NCBI GenBank assembly: GCA_022571825.1
Contig: JACZXC010000024.1
Span: forward strand, 1-15,036
Length of the DNA: 15,036 nucleotides
Reading direction: 5' to 3'
Source: Myxococcales bacterium
Lineage (GTDB): Bacteria; Myxococcota_A; UBA9160; SMWR01
Numbering within the stretch: position 1 is the first letter of the stretch; each line of letters opens with the position of its first letter. Positions 13,001-15,036 of the stretch are shown here, piece after piece. The notes below the pieces were generated by a model. The model worked only from the letters and a program-made list of their open reading frames with translations, had not been told where the DNA came from and did no database searches. Made by a program: the position numbers and the translations under genes.

Positions 13001-14275
13001 ATGCGCGACGTTCGGATGCGAGGGTTTTCGGAGCGGGTCGACGTGGAGGAGGTCGAGGCGTTTCTCGATCGCCACACCCGGGCGCTCTCAGCGGAGCCGG
13101 TGGACCTGCTCGCCTGCGTCGGGCGCGTGCTCGCCGAGGACGTCCGGGCGGAGGTCGACGTTCCGGGCTTCCCCCGTTCTGCCATGGACGGCTACGCGGT
13201 TCGCGGTGAAGATACCTTTGGGGCCTCGAACTACGACCCGATTTCCCTCGCCATCGCGGGTCAGGCATTACCCGGGCGACCCTTCCGGGGACGGGTCGAG
13301 TCCGGCGGGGCGGTACGCATCATGACCGGCGCCGCGGTTCCCGAAGGCGCGGATGCGGTGGTGATGGCCGAGGTCTGTAACGAGCGCGACGGGCGGGTGG
13401 AGGTGACCGCGCCCGTCGGGCCGCGCCAAAACGTCGGGGTCGTGGGCGAGGATGTCAGCGCCGGCGAGTGGGTTCTCCGAAGCGGCCGGCGCCTGCGTCC
13501 CCAGGACGCGGGCCTGCTGGCGTCGATCGGGGTGGACCGTCCCCGCTGCGTGCGTCGGCCCCGGGTGCAGCTCGTGGTCACCGGCGACGAGCTGCTGCCG
13601 GCCGGGAGTCGCCCCGATTCCGGGCATATCGTCGACAGCAACTCCGTCGTCCTGCAGGCGCTGGTCGCCAGAGACGGGGGTGAGCGACGGCCCTTCGAGA
13701 TTCTCCCCGACCGCGTCGACCGGCTCCGCGACGCCCTGGTCAGCGCGGCGGCGGTTGCCGACGTGATTCTGGTTTCCGGAGGCAGCTCCGTGGGCCAGGA
13801 GGATTGCGCCCCCCAGCTCGTCCGCGAGCTCGGCAGCCTGGATTTCCACGGGATCTCCATGCGCCCCTCGAGCCCCGCTGGCGTCGGAAGAATTCCGCGC
13901 GGCGAGCCGCGGGCGAGCGAAGTCCACCCGAGCTGGGTCTTCCTGCTGCCGGGCAATCCCGTCAGCTGCCTGTGCGCCTACGAATTCTTCGCGGGGCCGG
14001 TCGTGCGCAGTCTCGGCGGTCGTTCCCGCACCTGGCCTCACCCCCGGGTGCGACTGCCCCTGGCGCGTAAGATCAGCTCGGCGATCGGACGGACCGACTA
14101 TGTGCGGGTCGCAATCGAGCATGGAAGGGTCGTCCCGATCGCGACCTCGGGGGCCTCGATCCTGTCGTCCACGGTGCGCGCCGCGGGCTGCGTGATCGTG
14201 CCTCGGGAGCTCGAGGGCATGCCCGAGGGAAGCGAGGTCGAGGTGCGTCTCTACGACGACGTTGCCGAGTTCTGA
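13001..14275 (+). CDS. moeA: MoeA-type molybdopterin (tungstopterin) metal-insertion protein, with altered PGKP loop
   Basis: A 424-residue protein of full MoeA length; the family inserts molybdate or tungstate into adenylated molybdopterin. Conserved sites present, with E. coli equivalents from memory: Asp63 in SAMDGYAV (Asp59), Thr109 in RIMTGA (Thr100), Glu197 in TGDELL (Glu188), Asp212 in HIVDSN (Asp228), Asp268 in GGSSVGQED (Asp259), and LPGNPVS (316-322). The loop that reads KPGKP in E. coli is MRPSSP here (287-292), so the two lysines become Arg288 and Ser291. The start at ATG 13001 has GAGGA about ten bases upstream; ATG 13016 is an alternative. It begins 51 bases after the oxidoreductase and ends one base before the next moeA start. 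In AOR operons such paralogues are thought to be metal-specific. Confidence 0.93.
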   Translation: MRDVRMRGFSERVDVEEVEAFLDRHTRALSAEPVDLLACVGRVLAEDVRAEVDVPGFPRSAMDGYAVRGEDTFGASNYDPISLAIAGQALPGRPFRGRVESGGAVRIMTGAAVPEGADAVVMAEVCNERDGRVEVTAPVGPRQNVGVVGEDVSAGEWVLRSGRRLRPQDAGLLASIGVDRPRCVRRPRVQLVVTGDELLPAGSRPDSGHIVDSNSVVLQALVARDGGERRPFEILPDRVDRLRDALVSAAAVADVILVSGGSSVGQEDCAPQLVRELGSLDFHGISMRPSSPAGVGRIPRGEPRASEVHPSWVFLLPGNPVSCLCAYEFFAGPVVRSLGGRSRTWPHPRVRLPLARKISSAIGRTDYVRVAIEHGRVVPIATSGASILSSTVRAAGCVIVPRELEGMPEGSEVEVRLYDDVAEF

Positions 14276-14276
14276 G

Positions 14277-15036
14277 ATGAGGCAGGATCAGTTCCTCGAG
14301 GTTCTCGACCGCGACGAGGCGGAGCGTCGCTGGCGCGCAGTCATCGATGCTGGCCCCCTCGACTCCGAGCGCGTGCCCCTCTCCCAGGCGCTGGGCCGCG
14401 TTCTCGCTGAAGACGTTCGCGCCGAGGTCGACGTACCGGGCTTCGACCGCTCCAACATGGACGGCTTCGCCGTGAGTGCGGCGGAAACCTACGGAGCCAG
14501 CGAGGAGGTGCCGGTTCGATTGCGCCTCAACCCCGGGTCGGTGATGACCGGCGTGGCGCCCCACGGGGAAGTCGGGCCCGGGACGGCGACCTCGATTGCC
14601 ACGGGGGGCATGATCCCACGCGGCGCCGACGCCGTGGTCCCCGTCGAATACACCGACGTCGAAGCGGGGATCCTCGTGGTCCGGCGCGCGTGTGTGCCGG
14701 GCTCGGCCCTTTCCTTCGCGGGCACCGACATCGGTCGCGGCGAGACGGTGCTCTTTGCATCGACTCGTTTGACGTCGCGGGAGACCGGAGTCCTCGCCGC
14801 CATCGGTCGTCAGCATGTGGAGGTCGTGCGACGCGTCCGGGTCGCGATTCTCTCGACCGGGGACGAATTGGTGCAGCCCGGCGAATCCATGCGCCCCGGC
14901 CTCGTCTTCGACAGCAACGGGCGCATCCTGGCCGATGCCGTCGCCGAGCTCGGCGCTGAACCAGAGTTCCTCGGGGCCTTCCGTGACGACGAGGCCGAGC
15001 TCCGTCGGGCGCTGACTCGGGCTCTGGGACGAGCGG
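14277..15036 (+). CDS. moeA: Second MoeA paralogue, 5' part (runs off the window)
   Basis: The first 253 residues of a second MoeA; the frame has no stop up to the window end. The ATG at 14277 is one base after the previous stop (TGAGATG), so the two are translationally coupled. Seen so far: LGRVLAEDVRAEVDVPGF, RSNMDGFAV (Asp62), IATGGMIPRGADAVVPVE (Thr109), ILSTGDEL (Glu197) and VFDSNGRIL (Asp212). The block GRVLAEDVRAEVDVPGF is identical in both MoeA proteins, but the rest differs (for example NPGSVMTGVAPHGEVGPG here against AGQALPGRPFRG there), which suggests old paralogues and not a recent duplication. The lysine loop and any extra C-terminal domain are outside the window. Two MoeA proteins beside an AOR point to division of labour, possibly Mo against W. 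Confidence 0.93.
   Translation, partial: MRQDQFLEVLDRDEAERRWRAVIDAGPLDSERVPLSQALGRVLAEDVRAEVDVPGFDRSNMDGFAVSAAETYGASEEVPVRLRLNPGSVMTGVAPHGEVGPGTATSIATGGMIPRGADAVVPVEYTDVEAGILVVRRACVPGSALSFAGTDIGRGETVLFASTRLTSRETGVLAAIGRQHVEVVRRVRVAILSTGDELVQPGESMRPGLVFDSNGRILADAVAELGAEPEFLGAFRDDEAELRRALTRALGRA

Noticed and set aside
11447..13075. A 542-codon minus-strand open frame
   Set aside because: Antisense to the AOR gene, whose cofactor and cluster motifs are unambiguous.

Overview
The window is about 15 kb of GC-rich DNA (roughly two thirds G+C) that looks like the chromosome of a free-living Gram-negative bacterium. Evidence for a Gram-negative cell includes a signal peptide on a periplasmic-type enzyme and a Tat-type twin-arginine motif on a membrane-anchored redox enzyme. 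The gene mix would suit a myxobacterial/deltaproteobacterial or related lineage: tungsten/molybdenum aldehyde ferredoxin oxidoreductase (AOR) with dedicated MoeA proteins, glutamine-dependent NAD synthase, queuosine salvage and a MaoC hydratase. The taxon is inferred; nothing in the window fixes it. I see no tRNA, rRNA, insertion sequence, phage gene or CRISPR array.

Layout. 1-1112 (+): the 3' end of a queuosine-salvage glycosylase gene, translationally coupled (TGATG) to a half-size ArsP-like permease. 1102-2448 (-): a convergent, slightly overlapping gene for an exported fusion of a PheC-like cyclohexadienyl dehydratase domain and a periplasmic-type (AroQ-gamma) chorismate mutase. 2485-3136 (+): a good sigma70-type promoter, a leader of about 125 nt, and a cold-shock-domain protein with a new-looking N-terminal module and an RS/RG-rich linker encoded by hexamer repeats. 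5944-3239 (-): an apparent three-gene operon of an unknown protein, a MaoC-like hydratase and NAD synthase. 6075-7625 (+): an aldo/keto reductase with three predicted membrane segments, the third preceded by a Tat motif, and two C-terminal cysteine clusters. 9168-7738 (-) and 9342-10181 (+): divergent genes for a DHH/DHHA1 phosphoesterase and a symmetrical Ap4A hydrolase (ApaH). 10182-10877: about 700 bp with no convincing gene. 10878-15036 (+): a cassette of MoaD-like protein, AOR-family oxidoreductase, MoeA and a second MoeA that runs off the window.

How the genes work together. The right-hand cassette reads as a self-contained unit: the sulfur carrier and two metal-insertion proteins would supply the pterin cofactor for the AOR. 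The fused PheC-AroQ protein would turn chorismate into phenylpyruvate (or arogenate into phenylalanine) outside the cytoplasm. The DHH enzyme and ApaH both remove small nucleotide by-products or alarmones. The rest is housekeeping, with two oddities worth study: the dual Sec/Tat-looking reductase and the RS-repeat cold-shock protein.
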